From an uncultured Bacilli bacterium (GTDB lineage: Bacteria > Bacillota_I > Bacilli_A > RF39 > UBA660): DNA of 64,000 nucleotides. The stretch is taken from positions 124,001-188,000 of the forward strand of contig CAKORJ010000001.1 in assembly GCA_934101575.1 (NCBI GenBank). The letters are read 5' to 3'. This document shows, in pieces, positions 8,397-17,346 of the stretch. The notes beneath the pieces are model-generated. The model was not told the DNA's origin. It ran no database searches and worked only from the letters and a program-made list of their open reading frames with translations. Position numbers and translations under genes: made by a program. Position 1 is the stretch's first letter; each line of letters starts with the position of its first letter.

Positions 8397-9307
8397 TGGT
8401 TAAGGTTAAGAGAATATTAACGGGGTTTACTGAGATTCTTCAGAAGCCTGAGATGCAGATTCTTCCAGGGCAAATAGCATTTTACTTTATAATGTCTATT
8501 ATCCCTATTGCTGCTATAAGTGCTATTATTGCATCTTATATTACGAAGAGTTTTGATTTTTTGGATACTATTGGTTCTGTTATGCCTTCAGTGCTTGCTA
8601 ATATTTTAGTATCACTTACTAATGATATGCAGTTTCAAGGAGTGGCATTTGTTCTTATACTTTATCTTCTTTTAGGATCAAATGCTCCGGCTTCTATTAT
8701 TACTGCTTCTAATATGCTTTATAATGTTAAACAACCTAGTTATTTAAGACTTAAGATTAAATCTTTTGTTATGACTATTATAATTGTTATGTTACTTTTA
8801 TTTGTTGTACTTATTCCTCTTTTTGGGGATGTTATTGTAAAGTTTTTTATAGAGGTATTTAATAGTAATTTTCTATATAATTATAAATGGTTTTATATAA
8901 TAATTAAGGGTGTTATATCATTTCTTATTATGTATTTTATAATAAAAGTTTTGTATACTTTGGCACCTAGTGCTAAGATTAAAAGTTCTACTACTACTAA
9001 AGGGGCTTTATTTACTACAGTTGGATGGATAGTTGCTACTTATATATTTGCTTTTTATATTACTAATATTGCTTCTTATGATGTTATATATGGCAATTTT
9101 GCTAATATTTTGATTTTGTTATTATGGGTTTATATATTAGCTTATTTATTTGTTGTAGGAATGGCTTTTAATGTAGATAAATTTCATAGACAAGGGAAGT
9201 GTGTATGTGATGGAGAAAAAAAAGAAAAAGATGAGTCTTCAAGAGAAGATAAAAATGAAGAGGGAGAGGTTAAAGAAGGAGAAGAAGCCGTTAAAGACGA
9301 GAATTAA
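8396..9307 (+). CDS. YihY/virulence factor BrkB family membrane protein
   Basis: The 303-aa protein has the family start (LPGQIAFYFIMSIIPI) and about six membrane helices, with ASNMLYNV in the middle. The biochemical role of the family is not settled; it was once called RNase BN. The last 35 residues are a cytoplasmic charged tail rich in Lys and Glu. This tail is read from the same DNA that encodes the start of ltaS in another frame (see findings). Start ATG 8396 shares its A with the preceding stop codon, which suggests coupled translation. Confidence 0.85.
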   Translation: MVKVKRILTGFTEILQKPEMQILPGQIAFYFIMSIIPIAAISAIIASYITKSFDFLDTIGSVMPSVLANILVSLTNDMQFQGVAFVLILYLLLGSNAPASIITASNMLYNVKQPSYLRLKIKSFVMTIIIVMLLLFVVLIPLFGDVIVKFFIEVFNSNFLYNYKWFYIIIKGVISFLIMYFIIKVLYTLAPSAKIKSSTTTKGALFTTVGWIVATYIFAFYITNIASYDVIYGNFANILILLLWVYILAYLFVVGMAFNVDKFHRQGKCVCDGEKKEKDESSREDKNEEGEVKEGEEAVKDEN

Positions 9308-11318
9308 GGAAACATTTAATTTTAAGAATATAAAAAAGAACTTTATACATACTGTTAAAGTTACTAAGAATATTATTCTTGATAATAAACTTGTTTTTAT
9401 ATATTTATTTGGTGCTATTATTAATGGCATGCTTTTAAGAGGTTTTACTATTGGAAATGCTTTTAATTTAAGACCTGTTTTAGCTGATTTGGTAATATCT
9501 CTTATATTTGCTTCTTTCTATTTCTTTGTTAAGAAGAAGTATAGGTTTTTATATTTAATGATAGTATCTATTGTTAGTATAATTGTTTGTATTGCAAATA
9601 TAATTTATTATTTTTATTATAGTTCATATATTTCTATTACTTTTTTCTCATTTGCTCTTACTAATAGTGATACTGGTGATTCTAATGTAGTTGGAGATTT
9701 GATTAAACCTCAGTTTTTTGTGTTCTTATGGCTTCCTATTGCTTTATTTATTGCGAATAGAAGAATTAAGAAAAGAAATTTGGAAGATCAAACTTTTAAA
9801 AGGGTTCCTAGAAGGATTATTGTTAAGACTTTATATACTTGGGTAATTATATTTTTTGTAATATTTTTATGTTCTTTGAAACCTGTTGATTTTTCTAGAT
9901 TATATAGTCAGTGGAATAGGGAATATTTAGTATCTAGATTTGGTGTTTATATGTATCAAATTAATGATATTGTTAAGAGTATTGAGCCTAAGATGGCTAC
10001 TTTATTTGGTAAAGATAAGGCTTATAAGACTATAAATGAGTATTATAGTGAAGAGGGTAATACTAAAGAAAAGAATAAATATACTAATTTATTTAAGGGT
10101 AAGAATGTTATTGCTGTTCATTCTGAGAGTATGCAAAATGTACTTCTTAATCTTAAGATAAATGGTAAGAGTGTTACTCCTAATCTTAATAAGTTATCTA
10201 GTGAAGGGCTTTATTTTGATAATTTTTATTCTCAAGTAAGTTTTGGTACTAGTAGTGATACTGAGTTTACTATGGCTACTTCTTTACTTCCTGTTTCTAG
10301 TGGTACTGTTTTTATAAATCATGCGGATAAGGATTATGTTTCTTTTTATCAATTGTTACAGGAAAAAGGGTATTATACATTTAGTATGCATGCTAATACT
10401 GGAGACTTTTGGAATAGAAATATTATGCATAAGAATTTAGGTTATGAAAAATTTTATGATAAGTCTGCTTATAAAATAGATCAAGAGGTTGGTTTTGGAC
10501 TAAGTGATGAATCGTTTATTAAACAATCTGTTGAATATATAAAAGATATAAATAGTAAGCATAAGAAGTTTTATGGTACTTTAATTACTCTTAGTAATCA
10601 TACTCCTTTTGATTATAATGAATTGTTTGGTGATTTCGACGTTAGTATGGAAAAGGATGGTAAGACTTATCCTTATATGAAAGATACTAAACTTGGTAAT
10701 TATTTTGTTTCTGCTCATTATGCTGATAAACAACTTGGACTTTTGGTTTCAGAACTTGATAAGGCTGGTATACTGGATGATACTGTTATTATGATATATG
10801 GTGATCATGATGCTAGAATATCTACTTCTTTATGGAATAAATTCTATAATTATGATTATAAAACAAATGGTATTAAGAGTGAAGATGATCCTAGTTATAA
10901 AGAACTTGATTATTACTGGCAAGAACAAAATAGAAGGGTTCCTTTGATTATATATTCAAACGATAGTGATTTTAGAGAAAACTATGCTAAAACTGTTAGT
11001 ACTACTATGGGAATGTATGATGTTGCTCCGACTCTTGGTAATATGCTTGGTGTTTATAACAAGTATGCACTTGGTTCGGATATAATGAATAAGAAAGATA
11101 ATTTAGTTGCATTTCCTAATGGTAATTTTGTAACTAATTATGTTTATTATAATGATAATAAGAATGAGTATAAACTTCTTAAGAATAAACCTTTATCTGA
11201 GGATTATATAAAGAAAAATAAGGAAAAGACAACTAAAATGATTGATGTTTCTAATGATATTATTGTTTATAATTATTTTGGTAGTAAATTTTCTACTAAT
11301 TATGAGGAGGAAAAATGA
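9210..11318 (+). CDS. ltaS: lipoteichoic acid synthase-type sulfatase-fold membrane enzyme
   Basis: LtaS polymerises glycerol-phosphate from phosphatidylglycerol on the outer face of the membrane. The protein (702 aa from ATG 9210) has a lysine-rich cytoplasmic N-terminus, about five membrane helices up to residue about 240, and an extracellular sulfatase-fold domain: HSESMQN, SFGTSSDTEF with the expected Thr nucleophile near residue 347, HTPFDY, and IYGDHDARIS near the end. The start is uncertain. ATG 9210 has AGGGAAG 10 nt upstream and lies inside yihY; ATG 9231 and an ATG near 9255 are alternatives. It overlaps the next gene by ATGA. Confidence 0.88.
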   Translation: MEKKKKKMSLQEKIKMKRERLKKEKKPLKTRIKETFNFKNIKKNFIHTVKVTKNIILDNKLVFIYLFGAIINGMLLRGFTIGNAFNLRPVLADLVISLIFASFYFFVKKKYRFLYLMIVSIVSIIVCIANIIYYFYYSSYISITFFSFALTNSDTGDSNVVGDLIKPQFFVFLWLPIALFIANRRIKKRNLEDQTFKRVPRRIIVKTLYTWVIIFFVIFLCSLKPVDFSRLYSQWNREYLVSRFGVYMYQINDIVKSIEPKMATLFGKDKAYKTINEYYSEEGNTKEKNKYTNLFKGKNVIAVHSESMQNVLLNLKINGKSVTPNLNKLSSEGLYFDNFYSQVSFGTSSDTEFTMATSLLPVSSGTVFINHADKDYVSFYQLLQEKGYYTFSMHANTGDFWNRNIMHKNLGYEKFYDKSAYKIDQEVGFGLSDESFIKQSVEYIKDINSKHKKFYGTLITLSNHTPFDYNELFGDFDVSMEKDGKTYPYMKDTKLGNYFVSAHYADKQLGLLVSELDKAGILDDTVIMIYGDHDARISTSLWNKFYNYDYKTNGIKSEDDPSYKELDYYWQEQNRRVPLIIYSNDSDFRENYAKTVSTTMGMYDVAPTLGNMLGVYNKYALGSDIMNKKDNLVAFPNGNFVTNYVYYNDNKNEYKLLKNKPLSEDYIKKNKEKTTKMIDVSNDIIVYNYFGSKFSTNYEEEK

Positions 11319-11941
11319 AAAAGAAGCGTAAGTTAAAGAAAAAGGTTGTTGTTATACTTGTTTTAATAGTAGTACTTATATTTGGTATATTTGGTTTCTT
11401 GCTTTATAACTCTTTAAATCCTAAGACTGAGAATGCTTCTAAAGTTGTAGATGAGATACCTGAGTATGGATATTATCTTGAGGCAGATCAACCTAAAATA
11501 TATAAGGATTTATTTAAAGAACTTGTTGATGTTTTAAAAAGTGATAAAGTAGATGAGGAGAAGTATGCTTCTTTGATTTCTAGAATGGCGGCTATTGATT
11601 TTTACAATTTAGATAATAAGGTTTCTAAAAATGATATTGGAGCTGTTCAATTTATAAGTTCTGATAGTAAAGATAATTTTGTGTTAGAGACTTCGGAAAC
11701 TGTGTATAAATATGTTGAACAAAATATATATGGTGATAGGAAACAAAATCTTCCTGTTGTTAGTTCTTCTAAGATTAATAGTATAAAGACTGAGGCTTAT
11801 AAATATAAGAAAGTTTCTGATGATAAGGCTTATGTTGTGAATGTTAATCTTACTTATAAAGATGATATGGGATATCCAACTAGTGTGGTTTTTAAACTTA
11901 TTCATAACGATAAGAAACTTGAAATATGTGAGATGGAGTAG
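11315..11941 (+). CDS. membrane-anchored extracellular protein, unknown
   Basis: The 208-aa protein begins with MKKKRKLKKK and one membrane helix (about residues 11-31), followed by an external domain without cysteines. It starts inside the ltaS stop (ATGA), so the two are translated together, which suggests a role beside teichoic acid synthesis or envelope maintenance; this is inference from context. A terminator begins within its last codons. Confidence 0.6.
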   Translation: MKKKRKLKKKVVVILVLIVVLIFGIFGFLLYNSLNPKTENASKVVDEIPEYGYYLEADQPKIYKDLFKELVDVLKSDKVDEEKYASLISRMAAIDFYNLDNKVSKNDIGAVQFISSDSKDNFVLETSETVYKYVEQNIYGDRKQNLPVVSSSKINSIKTEAYKYKKVSDDKAYVVNVNLTYKDDMGYPTSVVFKLIHNDKKLEICEME

Positions 11942-11959
11942 TTTTGCTCCATTTTTTTA
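11930..11959 (+). terminator. intrinsic terminator overlapping a stop codon
   Basis: ATGGAG (11933-11938) pairs with CTCCAT (11947-11952), followed by seven T. The 5' arm includes the last codons of the preceding gene, so the stop codon lies in the loop. Confidence 0.8.
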
Positions 11960-11961
11960 TG

Positions 11962-11991
11962 TTGACAATACTGTTTTATAAGTGATAAGAT
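11962..11991 (+). promoter_or_regulatory. putative promoter of the 242-aa helical protein gene
   Basis: TTGACA (11962-11967) and TAAGAT (11986-11991) with an 18-nt spacer lie directly after the terminator and 23 nt before the gene. Confidence 0.5.
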
Positions 11992-12014
11992 GTTTATAGA
12001 AGGAGGATGGTTGT

Positions 12015-12743
12015 ATGCCAGAGATTGCAGACTTACTTACTCAACTTGATAAACGTTTAAAGGAAAATAATATTAGAAAAAAGGATATAGATAAATATAT
12101 GTATATTTATTTATTTGATGAAGAGGATTTAGAAAGATTACTTTCTCTTGAATGGGATAATCCTATTGTATTAAGTAGTCTTATTAAGGCTATATCTTCA
12201 ACTAGTAAGAATAAAGAAAAGAAAATTGCTCTTTTAGAAGAGATTATTGATAAAACTGATATAAGATATGACAGAGAAAAAGTACTTGCAGCGACTAAGG
12301 TTGTTAATGGTATTGATATGTTTAGAGAAGATACTGATATGGCTTCTTTAATTACTGGTATGATTCTTAATTCTAAAACTGATGAAGGGGCACGTGCTGC
12401 GGCTAGTGTTACTAGAGATGTTTTAGAATATTATGAAGAAAAGTTACATGATAAAGAACATAAAGAAGGCGACATTACTATTAGACTTGCTTCTATTGTA
12501 GGATTTATAACTAGAGCTGAAGACGTTTATAAAGTTAATGCTTTCTATGATATAACTAGACGTTATAGTAAAGATAAACTTGGTGTTATGTGTGGGCTTG
12601 TTTCTATTGCTAATATGGCTACTAATAAAGAAGATGCTAATATGGTAGTAGATATAGCTTCTAATAAAGATATAATATCTTCTAAATATGAACTTGAAGC
12701 TGCTAATGAAGTAGTTAAAAGTGGCCGTCAAAGAGTAAGATAA
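12015..12743 (+). CDS. all-helical protein, unknown function
   Basis: The 242-aa protein is predicted soluble and almost entirely alpha-helical. It contains short repeated helix pairs (for example LSSLIKAISSTSKNKEKKIALLEEII-like and later SLITGMILNSKTDEGARAAASV) that resemble HEAT/ARM-type solenoids. No signal peptide, membrane helix or catalytic motif is seen. AAGGAGGA precedes ATG 12015. The gene is monocistronic, with its own promoter and terminator, facing cse60. I do not recognise the family. Confidence 0.6.
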   Translation: MPEIADLLTQLDKRLKENNIRKKDIDKYMYIYLFDEEDLERLLSLEWDNPIVLSSLIKAISSTSKNKEKKIALLEEIIDKTDIRYDREKVLAATKVVNGIDMFREDTDMASLITGMILNSKTDEGARAAASVTRDVLEYYEEKLHDKEHKEGDITIRLASIVGFITRAEDVYKVNAFYDITRRYSKDKLGVMCGLVSIANMATNKEDANMVVDIASNKDIISSKYELEAANEVVKSGRQRVR

Positions 12744-12748
12744 TTTAT

Positions 12749-12772
12749 AGCAAACTTTAGGTTTGCTTTTTA
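12749..12772 (+). terminator. terminator between convergent genes
   Basis: AGCAAAC (12749-12755) pairs with GTTTGCT (12761-12767) across a 5-nt loop, followed by TTTT. The cse60 gene on the other strand ends at 12770, so the hairpin may also serve it, though the minus strand lacks a strong U tract. Confidence 0.75.
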
Positions 12773-12946
12773 TATGTATATAATCATTGCACTAAAACAA
12801 TATATTTGTTCTTCTGAAAACATAGATATACTTACTTGATATTTTATATCTATTATTTCATTTTCTTCATCTAGGTTACTTAAAAAAATATTTATATTAT
12901 CTTCTAGATCTTTTTCATGAATTTCATCGAATAGTTTTACTTTCAT
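12770..12946 (-). CDS. Cse60-like small protein (DUF2758), 58 aa
   Basis: Read on the minus strand from ATG 12946 to TAA 12770, behind a good AGGTGAT site. The protein begins MKVKLFDEIHEKDLEDNIN and ends EEQIYCFSAMIIY, which matches the layout of the Cse60 family (small proteins near 60 aa first described as a SigE-dependent sporulation product of Bacillus subtilis). The molecular function is unknown to me. The family also occurs outside clear spore-formers. The gene is convergent with the helical-protein gene and divergent from lon. Assigned from remembered family pattern, not a search. Confidence 0.7.
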   Translation of the reverse strand: MKVKLFDEIHEKDLEDNINIFLSNLDEENEIIDIKYQVSISMFSEEQIYCFSAMIIYI

Positions 12947-13010
12947 AATATCACCTGTTTTATTATAAGTGTTTGTTTTAGATTTTTTTGTAGAAAATTG
13001 GTTATTTTAC

Positions 13011-13038
13011 TTGATTAAAATTTAAAAACCTTTATAAT
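13011..13038 (+). promoter_or_regulatory. putative lon promoter
   Basis: TTGATT (13011-13016) and TATAAT (13033-13038) are spaced 16 nt, 32 nt before ATG 13071. No CIRCE or CtsR-like repeat was noticed. Confidence 0.5.
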
Positions 13039-13070
13039 AAAAAGAAATAATTTATATGAGGAGGAATGAC

Positions 13071-15431
13071 ATGGATAAAACTAAATTGCCTGTATTAGTT
13101 CTTAAAAATATTATTCTTTTTCCTCATAGTGAGATTAGACTTGAACTTGAGAATGAGAAGGATAAAGAGCTTATTTCTTTAGCTGATTCTTATTATAATA
13201 AGCATATTTTAATTATTCATCCTAGTGATGAACTTGAGGATTCTATCGATAAGACTAGTTTTCCTAGAGTAGGGGTTATTGGTTATATTAATATGAAACT
13301 TGATATGCCTAATAATAAGACTAGAATAGTTATCAGGGGACTTAATAGGGTTAATGTTTTATCTTATACTTCGGAGGTTGAGGGGGTTAAGGTTTCTTAT
13401 TATGAAGATATAACTCCTGGTAAGCTTACTATTTCTGAGGAGATGGCTTATTCTAGGAGTTTAATTAAGCAAACTGAGTATTATATTGAACATTGTCCTA
13501 CTGCTAGTAATAGTATTTTATCTGATATACTGGGTGTTAATGATATAGATAAAATTACTGATATTCTTACTATGTTTATACCTGGTTCTTATGCTAGAAA
13601 ACTTGAATATTTAAATGAAGTTGTTCCTACTACTAGGGCTATGATGCTTTTAGATGATATTAATATGGAAATAGCTGTTACGGAACTTGAGGAGAAGATT
13701 GAGGATAAGATTAGTTATGAACTTGATAAGACTCAAAGGGATTATATTTTAAATGAAAAGATTAAAATAATGAAGGAAGAACTAGGGGATAGTTATGATA
13801 AGGATTATGATGTTTCTATTTTGAAGAAGAAGATTTCTAATTCTAATATCCCTAGTAAGGTTCGTAAAAGACTTGAACTTGAGGTTAATAGATATGAATC
13901 TATTCCAGCAATGAGTTCTGAAGTTGGTATGGTTAGAAATTATATTGATACTTTACTTAGTCTTCCATGGGGTAAGTATACTACTGATAATAGGGATTTA
14001 GAGAGTGCTATGAAGATTCTTGATAGTTCTCATTATGGACTTAAGGAAGTTAAGGAGAGAATTCTTGAGTATTTAGCTCTTAATCAAATTACTAAAGGGG
14101 TTAGTAGTCCTATTATTTGTTTTGTTGGACCTCCTGGAGTAGGTAAGACTACTTTTGCTAAGAGTATTGCTAATGCTCTTGGTAGAAAATATACTAAAAT
14201 ATCTGTTGGTGGAGTTAATGATGAAGCAGATATTATGGGGCATAGAAGAGCTTATATTGGGTCTTCTCCTGGTAAAATAATTGATGGAATAAAAAGATCT
14301 GGTAGTTGTAATCCTGTGTTTGTTATAGATGAAATTGATAAAATGAGTAAGGATATAAAAGGAGATCCTGCTTCTAGTTTATTAGAGGTTTTGGATAAAG
14401 AACAAAATAAATTCTTTTCGGACCATTATATAGAGGAAGAGTTTGATCTTAGTAAGGTTATGTTTGTGCTTACTGCTAATTATATTGAACAAATTCCTAG
14501 TGAACTTAGGGATAGATTAGAGATTGTAGAAATATCTAGTTATACAGAATATGAAAAATTTAATATATGTAAAGATTATATTATTCCAAAAGGAATAGAT
14601 AGTCATGGATTAAAAGATTTTAATGTTGAGTTTACAGATGATGCTATTTTGATGATAATTAGGAATTATACAAAAGAAGCTGGAGTTCGTGAGCTTGAGA
14701 GAAAAGTATTTGCTATTCTTAGAAAAATCGCTAAGGAAATAGTTGTAGATAAAAGTGAACATTTAAATATTGTTGATGAGGCTTTGATAAAGAAGTATTT
14801 GGGTAATCCTAAGTATTTAGATTTTAATAATAGTGATAATGTACCAGGAGTAGTTAATGCTATGAGTTATACTTTATTTGGGGGGGATGTTCTTAAAATA
14901 GAAGTTAGTTATTATAAGGGACATAATAATATAATTACTACTGGTAGTTTAGGAGAAGTTTTTGTTGAAAGTACTAAGATTGCACTTAGTTATATAAAAA
15001 GTAATTATAAAAGATTTGGTATTGATTATGAACTTCTTGAATCTAGTGATATTCATATACATGTTCCAGAAGGCGCAGTTAGAAAAGATGGACCTAGTGC
15101 TGGTATTACTATTATTAGTGCTATTGTAAGTGCTTTTAGGGGTATTTCTGTTAAAAATAATATTTCTATGACAGGAGAAATTACATTAAGAGGAGAAGTG
15201 CTACCTGTCGGTGGTATTAAAGAAAAGGTTATTGGTGCTAAAAATGCTGGAGTTAAAAAAATATATTTACCTTTTTTAAATAAAGGGGATGTTGAAGAAC
15301 TTGAGAATGAGATTACTGATGGTATAAAGTTTATTTATGTGGATAATTATATGCAAGTATTTGATAGTTTGTTTTTAGAAAAGAAATCTAAGAATAAGAG
15401 TAAAAAAGTTGTTAATAGTAGTAAAGAATAA
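13071..15431 (+). CDS. lon: ATP-dependent protease Lon
   Basis: Lon degrades misfolded and regulatory proteins. The 786-aa protein has the N-terminal substrate domain (LPVLVLKNIILFPHSE), an AAA+ module with Walker A GPPGVGKT at about 353 and VFVIDEID, and the C-terminal peptidase with Ser676 (DGPSAGIT) and Lys717 (GGIKEK), the catalytic dyad. Length matches bacterial Lon. ATG 13071 follows GAGGAGG; an in-frame ATG at 13056 would include the ribosome site and is rejected. Neighbours are unrelated. Confidence 0.97.
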   Translation: MDKTKLPVLVLKNIILFPHSEIRLELENEKDKELISLADSYYNKHILIIHPSDELEDSIDKTSFPRVGVIGYINMKLDMPNNKTRIVIRGLNRVNVLSYTSEVEGVKVSYYEDITPGKLTISEEMAYSRSLIKQTEYYIEHCPTASNSILSDILGVNDIDKITDILTMFIPGSYARKLEYLNEVVPTTRAMMLLDDINMEIAVTELEEKIEDKISYELDKTQRDYILNEKIKIMKEELGDSYDKDYDVSILKKKISNSNIPSKVRKRLELEVNRYESIPAMSSEVGMVRNYIDTLLSLPWGKYTTDNRDLESAMKILDSSHYGLKEVKERILEYLALNQITKGVSSPIICFVGPPGVGKTTFAKSIANALGRKYTKISVGGVNDEADIMGHRRAYIGSSPGKIIDGIKRSGSCNPVFVIDEIDKMSKDIKGDPASSLLEVLDKEQNKFFSDHYIEEEFDLSKVMFVLTANYIEQIPSELRDRLEIVEISSYTEYEKFNICKDYIIPKGIDSHGLKDFNVEFTDDAILMIIRNYTKEAGVRELERKVFAILRKIAKEIVVDKSEHLNIVDEALIKKYLGNPKYLDFNNSDNVPGVVNAMSYTLFGGDVLKIEVSYYKGHNNIITTGSLGEVFVESTKIALSYIKSNYKRFGIDYELLESSDIHIHVPEGAVRKDGPSAGITIISAIVSAFRGISVKNNISMTGEITLRGEVLPVGGIKEKVIGAKNAGVKKIYLPFLNKGDVEELENEITDGIKFIYVDNYMQVFDSLFLEKKSKNKSKKVVNSSKE

Positions 15432-15452
15432 ATAGAAAATTAAGATATTGTC

Positions 15453-15481
15453 TTGAAAAAGCAATGTTTTTTTTATATTAT
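15453..15481 (+). promoter_or_regulatory. putative promoter of the TasA-like gene at 15498
   Basis: TTGAAA (15453-15458) and TATTAT (15476-15481) are spaced 17 nt. The -10 lies only about 17 nt before ATG 15498, leaving a very short leader. Confidence 0.4.
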
Positions 15482-15497
15482 TATTAAGGGTGTTATT

Positions 15498-16367
15498 ATG
15501 AAGAATGTTTATAATAATAAATCTTTTTTGATAGTTATTTTACTTTTTTTAATTGCTTCTGTTATTTATTTTACTTATGCGGCTTTTGATTATAGTTTTG
15601 TTGGTGGTAATAGTTCTATTGAAAAGAGTAGTGTTTTTGTTAAACTTTTAGAGAATAAAGTTATTGATTTAAATAATAGTCTTCCTGTTAGTGATGAGAT
15701 GGGAATTAATGGTGAACCTTTTGATTTTTCTGTTGTTACTAATGCTAGTTATGATACTGTTTTAAAATATAGTATTGGTCTTGAGAAGTTAAGTGTGGAT
15801 AATGGATATACTAGTTTAAATGATAATGAAGTTAAGGTGTATTTGACTGATTTTGATGATAATAAATTGGTTGATTCTGTTTTGGTTAGTAATTTAGATA
15901 ATGGTGTGTTATATGAAGACAGTAATAAACATAGTAGTACTAATACTGAGGTTATAAAGAAATATAAGATTAGGTTGTGGATAGATAAAGATGTTAATGC
16001 GAGTTCTTGGAATAGTGATACTAAGATTCAATATAAGGCTAAGATAGTGGTTAAGTTAAATGAAGAAAAACCTGGTATAGATTTATCTAGTGTTGTAATT
16101 ACTAATGATAATTCTGAGATTGGTTTTCCTAGTAATGGGGGTACTTTGTCTAGTTATTTTTATATAAGTCCTGTTGTAGATGATTCTTTAGTTGAGTTTT
16201 CTTGTGATCTTTTTGATATAACTGATATTGAAAGAACGGAAGAGAGTAATAGAGTTGTGTATAAGGTTACTGTAACTAGGAATGTATCTTTGGTACCTCC
16301 TGAAGGATATATAACATGTAAAGTTGGAGATGTAGAAAGTATTATACATATGAGTCGCTTTAATTAA
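15498..16367 (+). CDS. TasA/camelysin-like anchored surface protein
   Basis: The 289-aa protein has a membrane/signal helix (about residues 9-28) followed by AAFDYSF and a beta-rich domain. Its sequence NNSLPVSDEMG, SYDTVLKY, DNGYTSLNDNEVKVYLTD, HSSTNTE, YKIRLWIDKDVNASSW is a close relative of the N-terminal domain of the protein at 44161. After residue about 195 it carries a different, possibly Ig-like domain with two cysteines (FSCDLFD, YITCKVG). In Bacillus, TasA proteins are processed by SipW and form matrix fibres; no SipW gene is seen here. ATG 15498 follows AAGGG; an upstream in-frame TTG (15453) is less likely. Confidence 0.7.
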   Translation: MKNVYNNKSFLIVILLFLIASVIYFTYAAFDYSFVGGNSSIEKSSVFVKLLENKVIDLNNSLPVSDEMGINGEPFDFSVVTNASYDTVLKYSIGLEKLSVDNGYTSLNDNEVKVYLTDFDDNKLVDSVLVSNLDNGVLYEDSNKHSSTNTEVIKKYKIRLWIDKDVNASSWNSDTKIQYKAKIVVKLNEEKPGIDLSSVVITNDNSEIGFPSNGGTLSSYFYISPVVDDSLVEFSCDLFDITDIERTEESNRVVYKVTVTRNVSLVPPEGYITCKVGDVESIIHMSRFN

Positions 16368-16431
16368 TTATTACTTTTATTTTTAAAGTTTTTGTGTTAA
16401 AATTATATGGTATTTAAAAGAGGTGAGTGAG

Positions 16432-17277
16432 TTGTTGGATGTTATTTATGATACTTTAATTGATAGTTTTAAGTTGTTACCGTTTTTATTTCTTACATTT
16501 TTACTTATAGAGCTTTTTGAACATAAACTTGATGAGAAGAGTAAGAATAGTATTAGTAAAGCTGGTAAGTTTGGACCTATTATTGGGAGTTTTTTAGGTA
16601 TAGTTCCTCAATGTGGTTTTTCTGTTGCGGCGACTAATTTGTATGCGACAAGGATTATATCTATTGGTACTCTTATTGCTGTTTATTTATCTACTAGTGA
16701 TGAGATGATTCCTATTTTAATAGCAGAACATGCTCCTTTATCTTTGTTTTTTAAAATTATAGTAATTAAGTTTATAGTAGGGTTAGTATTTGGATTTATA
16801 ATAGATTTTATATTTAGAAAGAGAAATAATAGTACAGAAGATTATACTATTTGTAAGGATGAGCATTGTCATTGTGAGAAGAAGCTTTTTTCTGCTAGTA
16901 TTAAGCATACTTTTAATATATTTTTATTTATTTTAGTTTGCAATTTTATTATTAATACTGTTATGTATTATGAAGGAATGAGGTATTTAGAGACTATTTT
17001 TCTTAAGGATAATATATTTTCATCGTTTTTAACGGGATTAATTGGTCTTATTCCTAATTGTGCTTCTAGTGTTATTTTAACTGAGTTATTTTTGAAAGGA
17101 GCTATTTCATTTGGTTCTTTGATTAGTGGTCTTCTTTCTGGGGCAGGTATTGCTTTACTTGTTTTATTTAAGAGTAATAAACCTAGAAAAGATAATTTTA
17201 TGATACTTGGTATTGTATATTTTATTGGGGTGTTTGTAGGAATAGTTCTTGAGATTATTAGTAAGTTTATTTTGTGA
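16432..17277 (+). CDS. ArsP-2-like polytopic permease (putative metal exporter)
   Basis: The protein (281 aa from TTG 16432) has about eight hydrophobic segments and two copies of a permease motif: GIVPQCGFSVAA (first half) and GLIPNCASSVILTEL (second half), typical of the ArsP-type/DUF-annotated 10-TM heavy-metal exporters. The central cytoplasmic loop holds CKDEHCHCEKK, a Cys/His cluster that could bind metal. Substrate is unknown; arsenic or manganese annotation of relatives is not proof. GTG 16423 is an alternative start, but it overlaps the AAGAGGTGAG ribosome site. A terminator overlaps the stop codon. Confidence 0.7.
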   Translation: MLDVIYDTLIDSFKLLPFLFLTFLLIELFEHKLDEKSKNSISKAGKFGPIIGSFLGIVPQCGFSVAATNLYATRIISIGTLIAVYLSTSDEMIPILIAEHAPLSLFFKIIVIKFIVGLVFGFIIDFIFRKRNNSTEDYTICKDEHCHCEKKLFSASIKHTFNIFLFILVCNFIINTVMYYEGMRYLETIFLKDNIFSSFLTGLIGLIPNCASSVILTELFLKGAISFGSLISGLLSGAGIALLVLFKSNKPRKDNFMILGIVYFIGVFVGIVLEIISKFIL

Positions 17278-17301
17278 TATAGGTCTTTCCTATATTTTTT
17301 T
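17277..17301 (+). terminator. intrinsic terminator after the permease gene
   Basis: ATATAGG (17277-17283) pairs with CCTATAT (17289-17295), loop of 5, followed by T6. The first base of the stem is the last base of the TGA stop. Confidence 0.8.
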
Positions 17302-17346
17302 AATGGATTATTTATGATATAATCTTTATAGAAGGGAAGTATATAT

